Source: Pyrenula massariospora (lineage: Eukaryota; Ascomycota; Eurotiomycetes; Pyrenulales; Pyrenulaceae). Taken from it: a DNA stretch of 64,000 nt. The notes below the pieces were generated by a model. The model saw nothing but the letters and a program-made list of their open reading frames with translations. It was not told the DNA's origin and ran no database searches. The position numbers and the translations under genes are program-made. Location: assembly GCA_021030905.1 (NCBI GenBank), contig JAGFMI010000001.1:2046001-2110000 (forward strand). The letters are read 5' to 3'. Shown here in pieces: positions 35,329-48,418 of the stretch (within the stretch, counting starts at the first letter, position 1; each line of letters opens with the position of its first letter).

Positions 35329-37040
35329 TCAATGTGCCCCAGCCTCTCCGACCTCTTTTCCAAAACTCTCTGGGGTTCTCCTCCCCTCGTCAATGGCCTG
35401 CTGTTTATGCTCATCATTCGGGAGCTGAAATGCCGCTGTTTTGTTTTCTTTATTTGAAGCCTCGACTCCCTCTGCCGGAACTCTCGTCTTCGCCCTTTCC
35501 TTCTCTTCTTCTTTTTCAAATTTCTTTCTGCGCCATCCAGGCCCTCGTTGGATCAAGACCCAGAAGACCGGACAAAAAAGAACCAGTATTCCGCCCACAA
35601 CAGAATAAGTTCCACCACGTCCCAGCTTACTCTCCAGCATCGGTCCGATTACAGCAGCTGCTCCAGCTCCCAGCAATCCTCGCACAAGGTTGCTCGCAGC
35701 CGACGCCGTAGCAGTTTGCTTCGGATGGAGATCGATCAGAAGCACCGTCGTCAGCTGGAAAAGACCGATGGTCAAGAATCCGCAGATGCCAAGGAGGATC
35801 AATGGAACAGCAAGATGGGCTTTCGCGGCGATCGACCACCCGTAGGCAATGACTGCGGCGCCGGTCACGATCTGAATGGGAATTGCTTGCTCCAATCGTG
35901 CCAGCTCAAGAGGAAAGTCGCGCAGGTCAGTAGCTTTATTTTTGACGACAGGGAAGCCAAGACGCTTAGCATGGCGCCGGTAGTTCCAGTCGACGACTTT
36001 TCCAATGAGCTGAGATGCGAGGACGGCGCCGACACCATAAGGAAGATAAACGAGACCGATTATGACAGTTGAGAGGTGATAGGTATCAGCGAAGATTGAA
36101 GGTATGCCAGTGAGTAGTGCATATAGGCAAGCTGCTGGGAGGGCAGTGCCAAGGAGAACCAGGAAAGCTTCCAAGTTCCCTATGATGATCAAGGTGGCCA
36201 AGGGGTTAGGGAAGCGCAGGTTTGCCTTGGGGCGATGAGCATCAGGATCTTGGAGTCCAGTCATTCGAGTACTACGTCGTGAAATTACATCAAGGACAGA
36301 CATGTTCGTCAAAGGCGGAGGAATAGAGCCATTACCAACAATGTTTCGGCATGTTTCCGGCATAAAGAGTAGGATCGGGGCGCCGATGACAACAGCGAGA
36401 ATGACAGTGAACCAGAATATCCAATGCCACCCCGCATACTGACTCAAGATCCCGCCAATGATTGGAGCAAGTGAAGGTCCAACCATTGTACTAATCGATG
36501 CCCAAGCCATGAACTGACCCCGTTCGGCGGACGACGCAATATCTGCCACGACAGCATATGCCAGAGCCACTGTACCAGCGCTCCCAGCCGCTTGTACACA
36601 TCTCAGAACCAAGAGGGCTGCATAATTGGACTGAAGAGCCAGGGCAATGTTCGAAGCGATGGTAATTAAGAAGCAAACAATATAAGCTGGACGCCGTCCT
36701 GCATTGTCGGAGAAACCAGCAATGAGTGTAGGCGAGAGAGCTTGAAAGATCTGCAGCATGAGTCAGCAAGTTCCATGAAGAGACAAGTGACATGGCTGAC
36801 CATGTACGTTGTGACCGTCAAATTGACTTGGGTCACGGAAACGTTCAGGTCATCCGCAATCGCATTTAGGGCAGGAAAGTAGATGCTGGATGCTAGCGGG
36901 GAAAAGAAGGAACCGAAGGATGCCGCAAGTGCAAGCCATATTCGCTGTCTCTTGGACCAGACTGAGTATGCCTCCTCTTCGACGGCAACTTGTTCTGATT
37001 TTGGCTCTGATGGTATGTCTTTTTCTTCATCCGTCGTCAT
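35329..37040 (-). CDS. MFS transporter, DHA1 drug:proton antiporter type
   Basis: Two exons: 37040-36801 and 36750-35329 (553 residues), with a 50-nt intron (gtcagc to tgcag) after LTVTTYM. A cytosolic N-terminus precedes span 1 (IWLALAASFGSFFSPLASSIYFPAL). The loop motif GFSDNAGRRPAYI is the MFS signature A (G-x3-D-x2-GRR). LVLRCVQAAGSAGTVALAYAVVADI and the SLAPIIGG-WHWIFWF stretch (motif C region) are typical of DHA1 carriers. A large central loop and a charged C-terminal tail (about 75 residues, EKEEEKERAKTR) follow. Export of drugs or metabolites is the family role; substrate unknown. Confidence 0.88.
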
Positions 37041-37601
37041 AGTATTCTACTTCGTTAAAGTTGTCAAGACATTAGGGAGAAGTTGGATTTATTTATCATC
37101 CAGCATCCTTGAAATTTACGGGCATCGTTGCCTAGAACCGATCTAAATTTGTCGAGGAGAGCACGATGGGGGTCTCACGAAGGCATAAAGATTTCGAAGA
37201 GTCGGAACGATTGGCTCGCGAGGGACACTTAGATCCGATAAGGCCGACGTGCTGCAGGAGTGCGGAAGAGTCGGCACGGATGGCGAAGCGGACAGGCCGC
37301 GGAACACCGAGCCTGAGCCAAGGGCGGAAGACGCGTTTGCCAGACGAGAGACGCGTCCGGAAGCTGGAGCCATCTCTGGGCCAATGCTCTGGTGAAGCAG
37401 ACTTGCCAAGATGGTTGCGACCATAGGTACCTAAGCTTGCACAGGTGATGCGATTTGTTGTACTTAAGGAATCCAACTCCTTCGCCATAGTCGCCTTATG
37501 CCTAGACTGTCAGGGACGACTAGGAACAAGCATTGCCGACTCCTTCAAATGATCATTCCTTCCGAGTATCTTCTCTATCCATTACGTGCTAGGTTTCCAA
37601 T
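37041..37601. other. Divergent promoter region
   Basis: Between the DHA1 transporter and the BTB gene. Open frames here are GC-rich chance overlaps on both strands. Confidence 0.5.
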
Positions 37602-38505
37602 ATGAGCGACATGATGGGAGATGTATCCAACACCGGCAATGGAGAGGTAGAACCGAGACGCAAGACCATAGAGCGCGACCAAAATGCTCAAGCCAACTTA
37701 GAGTATGCACGTCGAATGTCGCATTTGAGTCGTGGTTTTACAGACTAGCTGACGGTCGTCCAGGCTCCTCCACAAAGGTAACCGTTCTGACGCTATGCTC
37801 AAGTCTGGTGGCCACGTCTGGTGTCTTCACAAGCCCATCATTTGCGAGAGAAACGACTACTTTCGGGCCGCACTCGACGGGAGATTTGAAGAAGGAGCAA
37901 CAGGTGAACTGGCTTGGGATGACGAGGCACCCTTTGCCATCGAAAGCTTACTCATGTGGCTATACACCTACCACTACCCTGAGCCAGCGCATGTAGAGCA
38001 ATTTGACACACCGTCCTCCGTGTGGGAATACCACTATGAAATTTGGAGCATCGCCGATCGACGACAGGCCTCGGAACTCAAAGAGGCAGCTAAGAACAAA
38101 CTCTGCGATGCTATGAGGGAACAATGGAGCGTCGATGATTTCATCTCCGTAGTTCCGATCTTGTGGCGATTGGATTGCAAGGACAGCATCGCTCTACAGA
38201 AAACCGCCCTAACAGCCGCCTTGGCCAACTATCCAGACCTTGAAAGGAATGAGGAGTTCTTCGAACGACTGGTCAACAAAGGAGGCAAGTTTTCGCAAGA
38301 CTTCGTCAAGTTGACGATGAAAGAGATTCGAGGACTGAACATGGAATGCGACAAAAACGAGAAGAAGATGGTAGAGTTGACGGAGAAGCTGGGATCAGAG
38401 ACGGACCGTGGAGATAGAACGACGGAGATCATGAAGAGGCGAGACCGGACAATCACCAACATGCGAAAGCAAATTGCGACTCTCACAAAGGCAAAATCCA
38501 AATGA
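37602..38505 (+). CDS. BTB/POZ domain protein
   Basis: Two exons: 37602-37702 and 37764-38505 (280 residues). The 61-nt intron splits the Glu codon before LLHKGNRSDAML. The BTB fold is visible from about residue 35: SDAMLKSGGHVWCLHKPIIC, then RNDYFRAALDGRFEEGAT and FAIESLLMWLYTYHYPEP. A helical region and a C-terminal coiled coil (EKKMVELTEKLGSETDRGD onward) follow. Fungal BTB proteins of this size are common, often serve as Cullin-3 adaptors or have no known role, and are often expanded. Target unknown. Confidence 0.82.
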
Positions 38506-39278
38506 GGCCCCAAGTCGTCAACTGTACTTTCCTATTCTACGCTGCCTTTCACTTCGCAGAGTACCATGGGTGCTCAATTTCAATACCACCACTTTACCAA
38601 GCGCAGGAGTTTCAAGAGCCTTCAAAAAGGATGGGAGATGCGTTACTGGCAGCTCAGTTTTCATTGGCAATGGAGTATTTTGGTTTAGCATATCGGGCGG
38701 CGAAGCAAGCCTCATTTCGGATGCCGACATCTGAAGCGCGGCTGAAAGATTTCTTTATTTTTGGGAATGGTTCTACGATGGCATTTGACCTATCAATGTA
38801 CAAGAGATGTGAAAAGATCTAAGATCTATTATATCACAAAACGTGCTCTTGGAAACCTATCAGGCAAGAATTGACCTGAAGCAGACTGTTTGGTCATTGA
38901 ACAGATTCAATAATAAGACTTTTCAAATAGTTTTGATGATCTGCGTTACCTATCCTTGCCACTGTTTTCTATGTAGCTCGACGCCTTGACCAGTGTCTTT
39001 GTCTGATGAGCCTTCGCAAACCCACAATTTGGAAATATCAACTTGGAAACATCAGAATTGTCTACCCATTGGTAAAGGTATATATGATGCGTCGACTTCG
39101 TCTTCAAGACCTTGAACGACTAACTCATTTCAATGTTTGGCCGACACCTCCCATGCCGTAACGTAGTATCCCTAAAATATGCCAATTCCCAAATACCCCA
39201 CCAAACAGAAAACCCAAATGCTATACATAACTACACTATGTGACTCACCCCCCACTAACATTCCCCAGAGCCGTCTGT
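38506..39278. other. Convergent intergenic region
   Basis: 3' flanks of the BTB and DUF3431 genes. A 106-codon open frame from 38502 overlaps the BTB stop and has no recognisable domain. Confidence 0.55.
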
Positions 39279-40354
39279 CTACCCTTCCATCCCTCCCTCC
39301 GGACACTCCCCATGCACCTCACACCGACACACCTCCTCCTCAGGACAAAACACCGCCTCCTCCCCAAAAACCTGGTGCCACAGCACCTCAAACACCCACC
39401 CCACGCCCCAGTCATCCACGTGCGTCTCCACGACCCAGTCGCGCAGCCGCGCGTAGAACTCGCGGGGCCTTGCCAGGACACGCTCGCGCGTGACGACGAA
39501 CTGCGCGCAGCAGGGGGCGGCGATGGCGGGGGGCACGTCCCAGCGGGGCACGTCGAAGAGGAGCTGGTAGATGTCCGGGAGGAGGGTGCGGACGTGTTGG
39601 GTGCGGTGTTGGGGTTCGGTGTGGGAGAAGGGGTGGAGGTAGGGGGTATCGCAATTGGGGATGTGGATGCAGCGGAGAGGGGTGAAGCCGTTTTTGCCGA
39701 GGGTGGAGGGGGGAAAGCGGAGGAGGAGCGATAGAGTGGAGGCGTTGGCGACGTCGTTGTGCCATTGTGTGGCGGGGGCGTGGATGAAGAAGGTGTGGGC
39801 TGGGAGGAAGGGGTAGTGGTCGAGGATGAAGGTTAGGTAGGTCATGGCTTCGCGGCCTTTGTTGACGGGGATGGTGAGGTTGTTGGCTGGCGTTGAGGTT
39901 GTGACGGTGTAGATATATGGTGTCCATCTGGAGGAAAATGACTTGTAAGAGACTGTAGGGTGTTGAAGTTAGGAAGCAAGACGGCTTACTCAGGGCCAAG
40001 CTCCTCAACCCAAGTCACGTCATCGCTTTCCGTTCTGCCTATAACGACCGCTTTGTGGACTTCCGAAGCGTTGGTTGGAGGCTGAGAAGATGGTCCATAT
40101 GTCATGCGATTTGGAATGCCACTGTCAGGAAGATCATCTGATTTAGGTGTGGATGGTTCGGCTGTTGATAATTGGAATGTAGAGGAAGTTGATACCGTGT
40201 AGGTCGCCGTTGTAGGGTGCGATACGTCGTGCTGCTGCTTCACCAGAGTTGGCAAAATAGTTTCAGAGCGGAAATTAATGAGGAACAGGAATGTGAGAAA
40301 GATGAAAAACAATGGAAATCTAGAAAGTTTAAAGTTCCGCACAAGTTCGGGCAT
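39279..40354 (-). CDS. DUF3431 family protein, probable type II membrane or secreted
   Basis: Two exons: 40354-39990 and 39927-39279 (337 residues). The intron splits the Glu codon in WVEELGPE, and translation continues WTPYIYTV, the characteristic start of DUF3431. An N-terminal hydrophobic segment (FPLFFIFLTFLFLINF) indicates a signal anchor, followed by a Ser/Thr/Pro-rich stem. The domain continues with GREAMTYLTFILDHYPFLP, FIHAP-TQWHND and a Cys-containing C-terminus (CPEEEVCRCEVHGEC). The family is widespread in ascomycetes; its biochemical role is unknown to me. Very high third-position GC leaves long antisense frames open. Confidence 0.85.
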
Positions 40355-41822
40355 TACCGTAGAATGGGTGTTGGGAGAGATTATGTGGATATGGATGGGA
40401 GAACTTTGAGCAAAAAGTGCTCGGTAAAAGTAGAAGACCTAGTCATCCCCTGTGGGTCAGCTTTATGGTTGTCAACATGTTTTCAGTAATATAGTAAGGA
40501 ACGGCGTCCACGTCGGTGAGCCGCAGAGCTGCATCAGTTCAATCACCAACGTCGAATCAAGGCAGCCACGTTGCTAAGTCTGTCAAGCCTTACCACGAGG
40601 CATACTCGACAGCGGAGGACAAAGCGGCGAACAAGGCCTGTCGAGAAATAACGTGCTTTTTGTTGAGAAACCTAGGGAGCTTGTAGTTTTCACAGGCTGC
40701 TTGACACATGGCTTGAGCCTGGAGACGTTGGACAAGTCAAATTGAGATTCGGCGGGTCGTAATTGATAAATGTCACTAAAAAATGTACTTTGTCACCATA
40801 GGTCTACCAGGATACCCATTACGCCATCTTAGAAAGTAAGCTGACTTATCCCAAAACGTTAGACTTCAACCCCTCATTCAGATAATAGCGAAGACGAGAG
40901 CAGCTGATCAGAAAAGGTTCTCTCACCAAGGAGCGTCGTTCATGTCAAGGCCCCGTTTGTCTAGATGTCTGTCTGGCGACGTGTTCGCAGATTTGTCCGA
41001 AGAGGAGCCAGGGACGGATGTGAGAATTAACAGCTAGGGACAAGATGACACTGTATGTCAGACATTCTCTTCGCACATCTGGTCGGGATCCGTTTGTAAG
41101 TGAGAGTGTGTTTGCAGCGAATGGCGATGATTGCCCGTGATTCTTCAAGTTGCGCCAAGCTGGTGCTCCGACAAGCAGCCGTCCGAGTCGTCAAGACCAA
41201 GCTACTGTCGTCCGTGCTTCGCGACTGCGATCATGGACTTGTGGCACGATCCTGCCTCGCGATGGTCGTACATTTCGGCACATAGAGATCATTCATAAGA
41301 CGCACCAGCGCATTAAACACGAAAAACTTAAGACCCACGAAAGAACAATGAAATCCTTCTATCAACACCAGGAGGCTTTCAAAGGTCAAGCGCGCGCGAA
41401 GAAATTGAAATCTTCCATACCATTGTCAGATTGTCAAGGATTCACAAGCGTTAAGAAAAACTTGTAACATCGACACGGTTGGAATTAGAGAATGACCAGT
41501 CGATTAGCGTTAGGAGTGAGCGGATGAAGACCAACGGTGAATTTGCATGGAATATTTGATTCCCTTGGGATCAGCTTGTCACTCTTTGTATAACCTCTAA
41601 GCGGTAGATGCCGCAAGTCTCAACGTAGCGTATTCGAGATGCATGAAGCCGAAGAAAATCTTCACACATTGGGAGACAGCTTTGGCACGGTTTGCTTTCG
41701 TGATATTCAAAGATCTTCAGAGTTTGACTATTGGCCAAATATTCGATTGGCAGTAGAAAAACTCAATGTCAACATTCTCAGTATTATAGCTGGTAGCGAT
41801 GTTACACAGTCGCCGTAGCAGA
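40355..41822. other. Intergenic, no supportable gene
   Basis: 1.4 kb with only short frames. A 105-codon plus-strand frame (41150-41467) is Lys/Arg-rich and lacks motifs. Confidence 0.5.
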
Positions 41823-43184
41823 TCAAGCCCATTCCCGAGGCTTTCGTAGCACTTCCATGAGTTCTCTCTCTTTCTCGCCTTCGGTATCCGCTGCTTCGTC
41901 ATCCATCACCCCTGTGCCACAAAAGGGATGCATGTACTCCCACCTGGCCGTGAGGGGCAAACTCATCAAAATACTTTCCACCCTTGCTCCGGGTGTCCGT
42001 AGCCCGAAGCTAGTCCCACGATCATTGACGAGGTTGAACTCCACGTAGCGACCACGTCGGATCTGTTGCCACGCTTTGTGTTCTGGTAGGAAGGGCATTT
42101 CCTTGCGTTTGTTGAGGAGGGGGAGGTAGGACGGTAGAAAGGCCTCTAGGCCACTCGTAACGAATTGGAAGATTTCCTCTTGCGGGTACCTGGTTGATGG
42201 CCGAGATGATGCATCTAAATCATCGAAAAAGATGCCGCCAACACCGCGTGCCTCATCCCGATGTGGTATTCTGAAATACTCGTCGCACCATTTTTTAAAT
42301 TTCGGATAGTAGTCTTTATCGTGCCTGTCGCAAGCTTTCTTGATGGTCTTATGGAAATGTTGCGCGTCCTCGGGGAAGAGATAACTCGGTGTCAAGTCGG
42401 TTCCTCCACCGAACCACCAATTGTGTGCCGCTTGGCCAGACGCGTTCACGGGATCTCGCGGGTCTGAGGTTTCAAAATAGCGATAATTGAGATGGACAGT
42501 GGGCGCCATGGGATTGTGAGGATGGAGGACTAAAGAGATTCCGGCAGCGAAAAAGTCGAGTGAATCAACATCTGAATCAACAAATGATTTATGATCTGCT
42601 CGCATTTTCTCAATTGCTGGTCGTGGCAATGTGCCGTAGACTATGCTGGTATTGACACCCGCCTTTTCAAATACGTTGCCATCTTGCAACACGCATGATA
42701 TTCCTCCGCCACCGTTCGGTCGGTTCCACGCGTCTCGTCTGAAAGGTTTGCCGTCAATTTGCTGGAGGGCGAATACTATACGATTTTGGTGCTCAGTGAT
42801 CAGCGCTTCCATCCGTAGGCGCATGGGAGAGTACTTTGTTATTTTGGTCCTCCTCTTCGTCACCTCGTCAACCTCCGCTAGAGATGTTGATGGCCCCTTC
42901 AGCGGTGGACTGTCGGCCTTGATGTCTGGTTGCTCTTGGCCAGCGTCTCCCGTGACCATGTCATAGATCAGGTAAGATAAGAAAGGAATGCCAAAGATGA
43001 TGCGCCATTTCGCGGCCCATACAACATTATCTCCACGATTGGGAGGGCGGATGTGAACAGGTGGTCGTCGCTTCGGTGCTTCGAGGTTTGGCGGGTGTGA
43101 AAAGAAGGATCTGTACTGAGAATGTCTTCTAGCAGGGAAACGGGGGCCATTCAAAGCTTTGGAAGCTGCCTGCGAGCTTCTCAT
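41823..43184 (-). CDS. hem13: Oxygen-dependent coproporphyrinogen III oxidase
   Basis: A single exon codes for 453 residues. It converts coproporphyrinogen III to protoporphyrinogen IX by two oxidative decarboxylations in heme synthesis. Family motifs occur in order: [54 protein letters not shown] and [20 protein letters not shown], then [10 protein letters not shown] and WEYMH. The last block holds the conserved Asp of the VNDRGT segment. The catalytic domain starts near residue 115. It is preceded by an Arg/Ser-rich leader ([20 protein letters not shown]) and one hydrophobic span ([18 protein letters not shown]), which looks like a bipartite mitochondrial presequence, unlike the shorter cytosolic yeast enzyme. 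Divergent from atg8. Confidence 0.95.
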   Translation of the reverse strand: MRSSQAASKALNGPRFPARRHSQYRSFFSHPPNLEAPKRRPPVHIRPPNRGDNVVWAAKWRIIFGIPFLSYLIYDMVTGDAGQEQPDIKADSPPLKGPSTSLAEVDEVTKRRTKITKYSPMRLRMEALITEHQNRIVFALQQIDGKPFRRDAWNRPNGGGGISCVLQDGNVFEKAGVNTSIVYGTLPRPAIEKMRADHKSFVDSDVDSLDFFAAGISLVLHPHNPMAPTVHLNYRYFETSDPRDPVNASGQAAHNWWFGGGTDLTPSYLFPEDAQHFHKTIKKACDRHDKDYYPKFKKWCDEYFRIPHRDEARGVGGIFFDDLDASSRPSTRYPQEEIFQFVTSGLEAFLPSYLPLLNKRKEMPFLPEHKAWQQIRRGRYVEFNLVNDRGTSFGLRTPGARVESILMSLPLTARWEYMHPFCGTGVMDDEAADTEGEKERELMEVLRKPREWA

Positions 43185-44534
<1,350 letters not shown>

Positions 44535-45291
44535 ATAAGCCACAATACCTACCGTCTCCCCTGCACAGATTGAACACAACGATGGAAGCACGACAAATCT
44601 ATCGGTCGCAGGGGAGCCCTGTCTCTCGGTTCTGGCGTTTAGCTACACCATGGAGGAAGCCGGGTTGCTTTTTTTGGGTGATCAATTTGCTGGGTCTCAT
44701 TCTTACCAGACAACGGTTGGGTTCCTCTTCAATAAGCCTCTAGCGTAACGTATAGGCTTTTACGAGACAGTTCAATTTAAGATCCCATCCTCAAATCGCG
44801 TTTCTTTCAAATCGTCCTATAACATGCAGTTTGGCGATCACTACACTATCCTAACTTCCGGTAGACATCCCAACAGGTATCGTGAACTGTAGATGTGCAA
44901 GATTGTGAAACAGCAGATCCTTTTGTGAACCAGACCAGGCCTAATACAAGATTAGGTCTACGTCGGCAACGTCCTTTCACTTCTACCAGCCACCAGAAAA
45001 AATTCGAATTTTCTCAAAGCGCGAAGAGCTTAGCGGAAAAGCAGAGCCTGTTGAATCGGTCCTGCAGAGTGTGTTGTCTCATGAAGGGACATCCGTTCTA
45101 TAATCCGAGACGCCAGCGCTATAATCGCAAAATGTAGTGAGAGCACTCCTCAGGCCGCAATCTCCGCCTGAACACAAACCCTTGGCGTTGAAACGAGTAC
45201 CGACCAAATGCCATACCTGACTGGACGCCTTCGCTCTGGGATCCGATTCTTAAGCCTCCCATGCAACCACTGATAGAGCACCACTGACTTT
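44535..45291. other. Convergent intergenic region
   Basis: 3' flanks of atg8 and the Zn2Cys6 gene. Nothing recognisable. Confidence 0.6.
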
Positions 45292-48200
45292 TCAGTTCCC
45301 CTGTCCAAACGCCACGAGCCTCTCCCGAATCCCACAGGAAAAAGGATCTATATCACCTTGGCCAAGCAAATCTATCCAGATGTTAAGCACACCATCCACA
45401 TCTTCCACGTTCACGTACCCGCCTCTCCCGTCCCTCAGCACGGGCACTCCATCCCCATACCTCGTGTATCTCTCCACCCTCGCATCATCCACCAGAACCC
45501 GATCCAAGACCAAGAAGTCTACCTCATCTCCATCCTGCTCCCGACAAAACCTCTCCTTGCCCACCTCCCCCATCTCCCCAAAAATCCCCTCCAGATACCC
45601 ACCCGCCCACCCCACAAGCGCCGCCCGATAGATCGCCGCCGCAAACCAGACCGGCCGCTCATACCTCCCCAAGCCCCTCAGCAGCCGCAGGATCTGCCCG
45701 CAGTGCACCCACGCCTCCTCCGCCTCCTCGAGCAGGTGCGTGCGCTGCGCCCAGCTCCAGGTCCGCGGCTCGGCCGCCGTCGCGCCGTCGCGCTGCATCC
45801 GCTCGATGCACGAGAAGCAGGTGATTGCGTTCAGGCTGATGAGGTGGTAGAGGACGAGGTTGGCGGCGTTTTGGGCGGCGAGGCCGGTGAGGGATTCGCT
45901 GGTGGTGGTGGTGGTGGTGGTGGCGTCGGCGCCGTCGAGGATACTGGCGTGGCGGGAGAGTGTGTGCCATTGTTTCAGGAGGGTCTGCACTTCGGCGATG
46001 CGGGAGTCGATTCGGGAGCGATCGGCGGGGCGGGGTGGTTTACGCGTTCGTGGTAGAGGGTACGAGCTGTTTCGAGAGCGGAGGTTGAAGTCTTGGGTGT
46101 GGGCGGAGAAGCTACTGTAGCAGGTGCGGATCTGGCGGATGTTTTGGACGAGAGTTTGTATGGGGTAGAGGAAAAGACGAAGTTGAAGTGGCTCAAGAGT
46201 AGGAAAGCGGTCGACCGTACCAGTTTCAATGAGGTTACGGAGTATTGTGGCAGGCGCTGAAGATGTGGGAAGATGATGTGCTTGAAGGTGAAACCATTCG
46301 GCGGCGCTGCGAGCTTGCCATATTGAATCTGATTGGGGAAGAACAGTGAGAATCTCGTTGATGGAAAATATGGGTGCCACTTCGTAAAAGAGTGATAGTT
46401 CGAGATCAACGGAGATCCATGAACTCCAGAGTCTGTGAGACACAATTAGATTTGCCGCAGACAGCGAAATAAAAGCACAGGCCTGTTTCTTGCCTCCTGA
46501 TCTTTCCAGAGCCTCCATGATTCTTCATGATCTGACATATCAACTAAGCTCTCTCCGATAGGAGAATGTGAAGGTCCATTAGGAGAGAGCGAATGCCGCA
46601 ATATCTAAGCCGTGGTTAGACTCATCTGGAAAGACAGTAGCCTCATTGGATATAATCACTTACAGAGATATACATTCCCCGCTGAGCAATAGCGCTCTGT
46701 TATTGGACTTAGTATTGATGTGATATTCCAATCAAAGTACTTACATCCATACGCCACTTATCACCGCTCCACGCAGCTAATAATACAAATAGTAGCGCGG
46801 ACCGTAGGGCATACAGATCCCATTGGGAGTCCATATTCCTCTCAAGCAGATCGATCAGACCGATACGGCAGACCTCAGCTAAGCCATCTGTCAAGTACTG
46901 ATCAGCTCGGAGGCTACCCTTCATGCTACCTAACGCGACCATAAGCAGCAATAGCAAAAGCGTCGATGGTCTGGAGTCCTTTTTATGTATGAGTTCGTTG
47001 ATTTGCAAGGTCCCGGAAGATACGGAAGGATATGTCGGCTCGAAACAATGAAGATAATTTTGGATGAAACCCTCGAGGGCTTTGAGAGCTGGAAGGAAGA
47101 TGAATTCTTCAGTTTCGACGTCCATTTGATCCATATCAGAAGAGTACTTCGATCCAGAGCCGGTCCGACGTATGTATAGCGCTTTGTGAAGCAGGCGTTG
47201 TGCAAAAACTAGTATCTTGTCTCTGGAGCTTTCTGAGATTGAATCGTGACCAATACCTTTACCCAAGTCCACAGCTGAAATGTCTGACCAATCTTGAGTA
47301 GTGCTATTTCGGTTCGGTAAGACATGCGCGAGACCATAGATATAGCTGCCAGCCGTTTTAGGACACTCAGAAGTAGTCTCAAAGTCATAACATCGGAAGG
47401 CCGACCAATGCTTTCTGGATTCGCAGATGAGATCCGTTTCGACTGGGTTGGAGGGTGTACTTTGGTAGGACTCATTTGCAGGACTCATTTGTCGTAGATC
47501 GAATATCGATGGCGACTGGCCGTCGGTGTTTCCGCGGGACTTCTCTGATGATTCCGGTAGTGTCTCAAGTGATGGCGATTGTAATTGCTGTCCTTCAATG
47601 CTAGTGATGTTCCTTCTTGAGCTTGGAAGGGAAGTGTTACTAATGGACGTGCCCATAATCATGCCATTCGCCGTGGTGCTTGCGTTGAGTCTTGGATGCA
47701 TTAGGTTGAAAGATGATTGGTCAAATCTAGGGGCGATACTCCCTGGTCCAGGGGTCAAAGGTTGGCCATGACCCATTGACACCTCAAAGTTCATGTCATC
47801 GACGCTGAAGTCCAGGCTTGCGTGCTGATCAGATTCTATGTGACCTAGACCTTTTAAAGGCTCCATGGGGCTAAAATTGGTATCCTGCATTACGAAATGG
47901 TCCAGGTCGAGAGATGCGGCGGGCGTATGCTGACATAAGGAAGGACACGTGCACGAGCGTAGGTGATTAGTTTCTTGAGAGGATAATGCAGGGATCTCTT
48001 CGAAATTGAGCCGAGGTAGTGATGGCTCAATGTTCGTTTCAGTTTCGTGTAAAGGAGAGGTTATACTTTCCCTCAGTCGTTGAGCGAGGAATGTCTCTGG
48101 CGTTATGTTCCGGAAGTCTGAGCGGCTCCTTGGCCCGTTGTTTGCGCGTTGTTGGAGTTGTGCTCGTTCAGTAGCACTTGGTGCCTTGAACTTGTTTAAT

Positions 48201-48418
48201 GAACCACCCTTTCGACGAGTGTATCTTGGCTCGCATGGTATATCTCTACTGGCGCACCGAGAGCATGGTATCTAATCACGTGTTAGCAACATCCCATATG
48301 GTGTCATGAAAGGATCAATTAGGTTTCAGTATGCAGGGCTACACACCTTCCGATCGCACTTAGCCTTCAGCCTCGCGCATGCGCCACAAGCTATTGTGTT
48401 CCGAGGAGGTGAGTTCAT
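45292..48418 (-). CDS. Zn2Cys6 transcription factor with fungal-specific middle homology region
   Basis: Five exons keep phase: 48418-48347, 48271-46745, 46681-46664 (18 nt), 46604-46483 and 46432-45292 (959 residues). The zinc cluster spans the first intron: CGACARLKAKCDRK then IPCSRCASRDIPC, six cysteines in standard spacing, followed by a basic linker (RYTRRKGGSLNKFK). Residues 60-270 are Ser/Pro-rich and probably disordered. The middle homology region includes AWSGDKWRMD, the microexon peptide RGMYIS, EARNR and SWISVDLELSLFYEVAPIF. The junction from exon 4 to exon 5 needs a GC donor (AG/gcctgt); every other site is canonical. A Thr run (GGT/ACC microsatellite) lies near residue 800. It binds CGG-type DNA by family; target genes are unknown. 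Confidence 0.85.
45901..45923 (+). repeat. (GGT)n microsatellite inside the Zn2Cys6 gene
   Basis: About 7.7 uninterrupted GGT units, coding on the minus strand for a run of Thr between the middle homology region and the C-terminus. Length may vary between strains. Confidence 0.85.

Noticed and set aside
39240-39734. Long plus-strand frames over the DUF3431 gene
   Set aside because: Same GC-bias effect; the minus-strand protein has the family motifs and splice sites.
45358-46056. 232-codon frame antisense to the Zn2Cys6 C-terminus
   Set aside because: Composition is His/Pro/Gly low-complexity, and the opposite strand carries the recognisable regulator.
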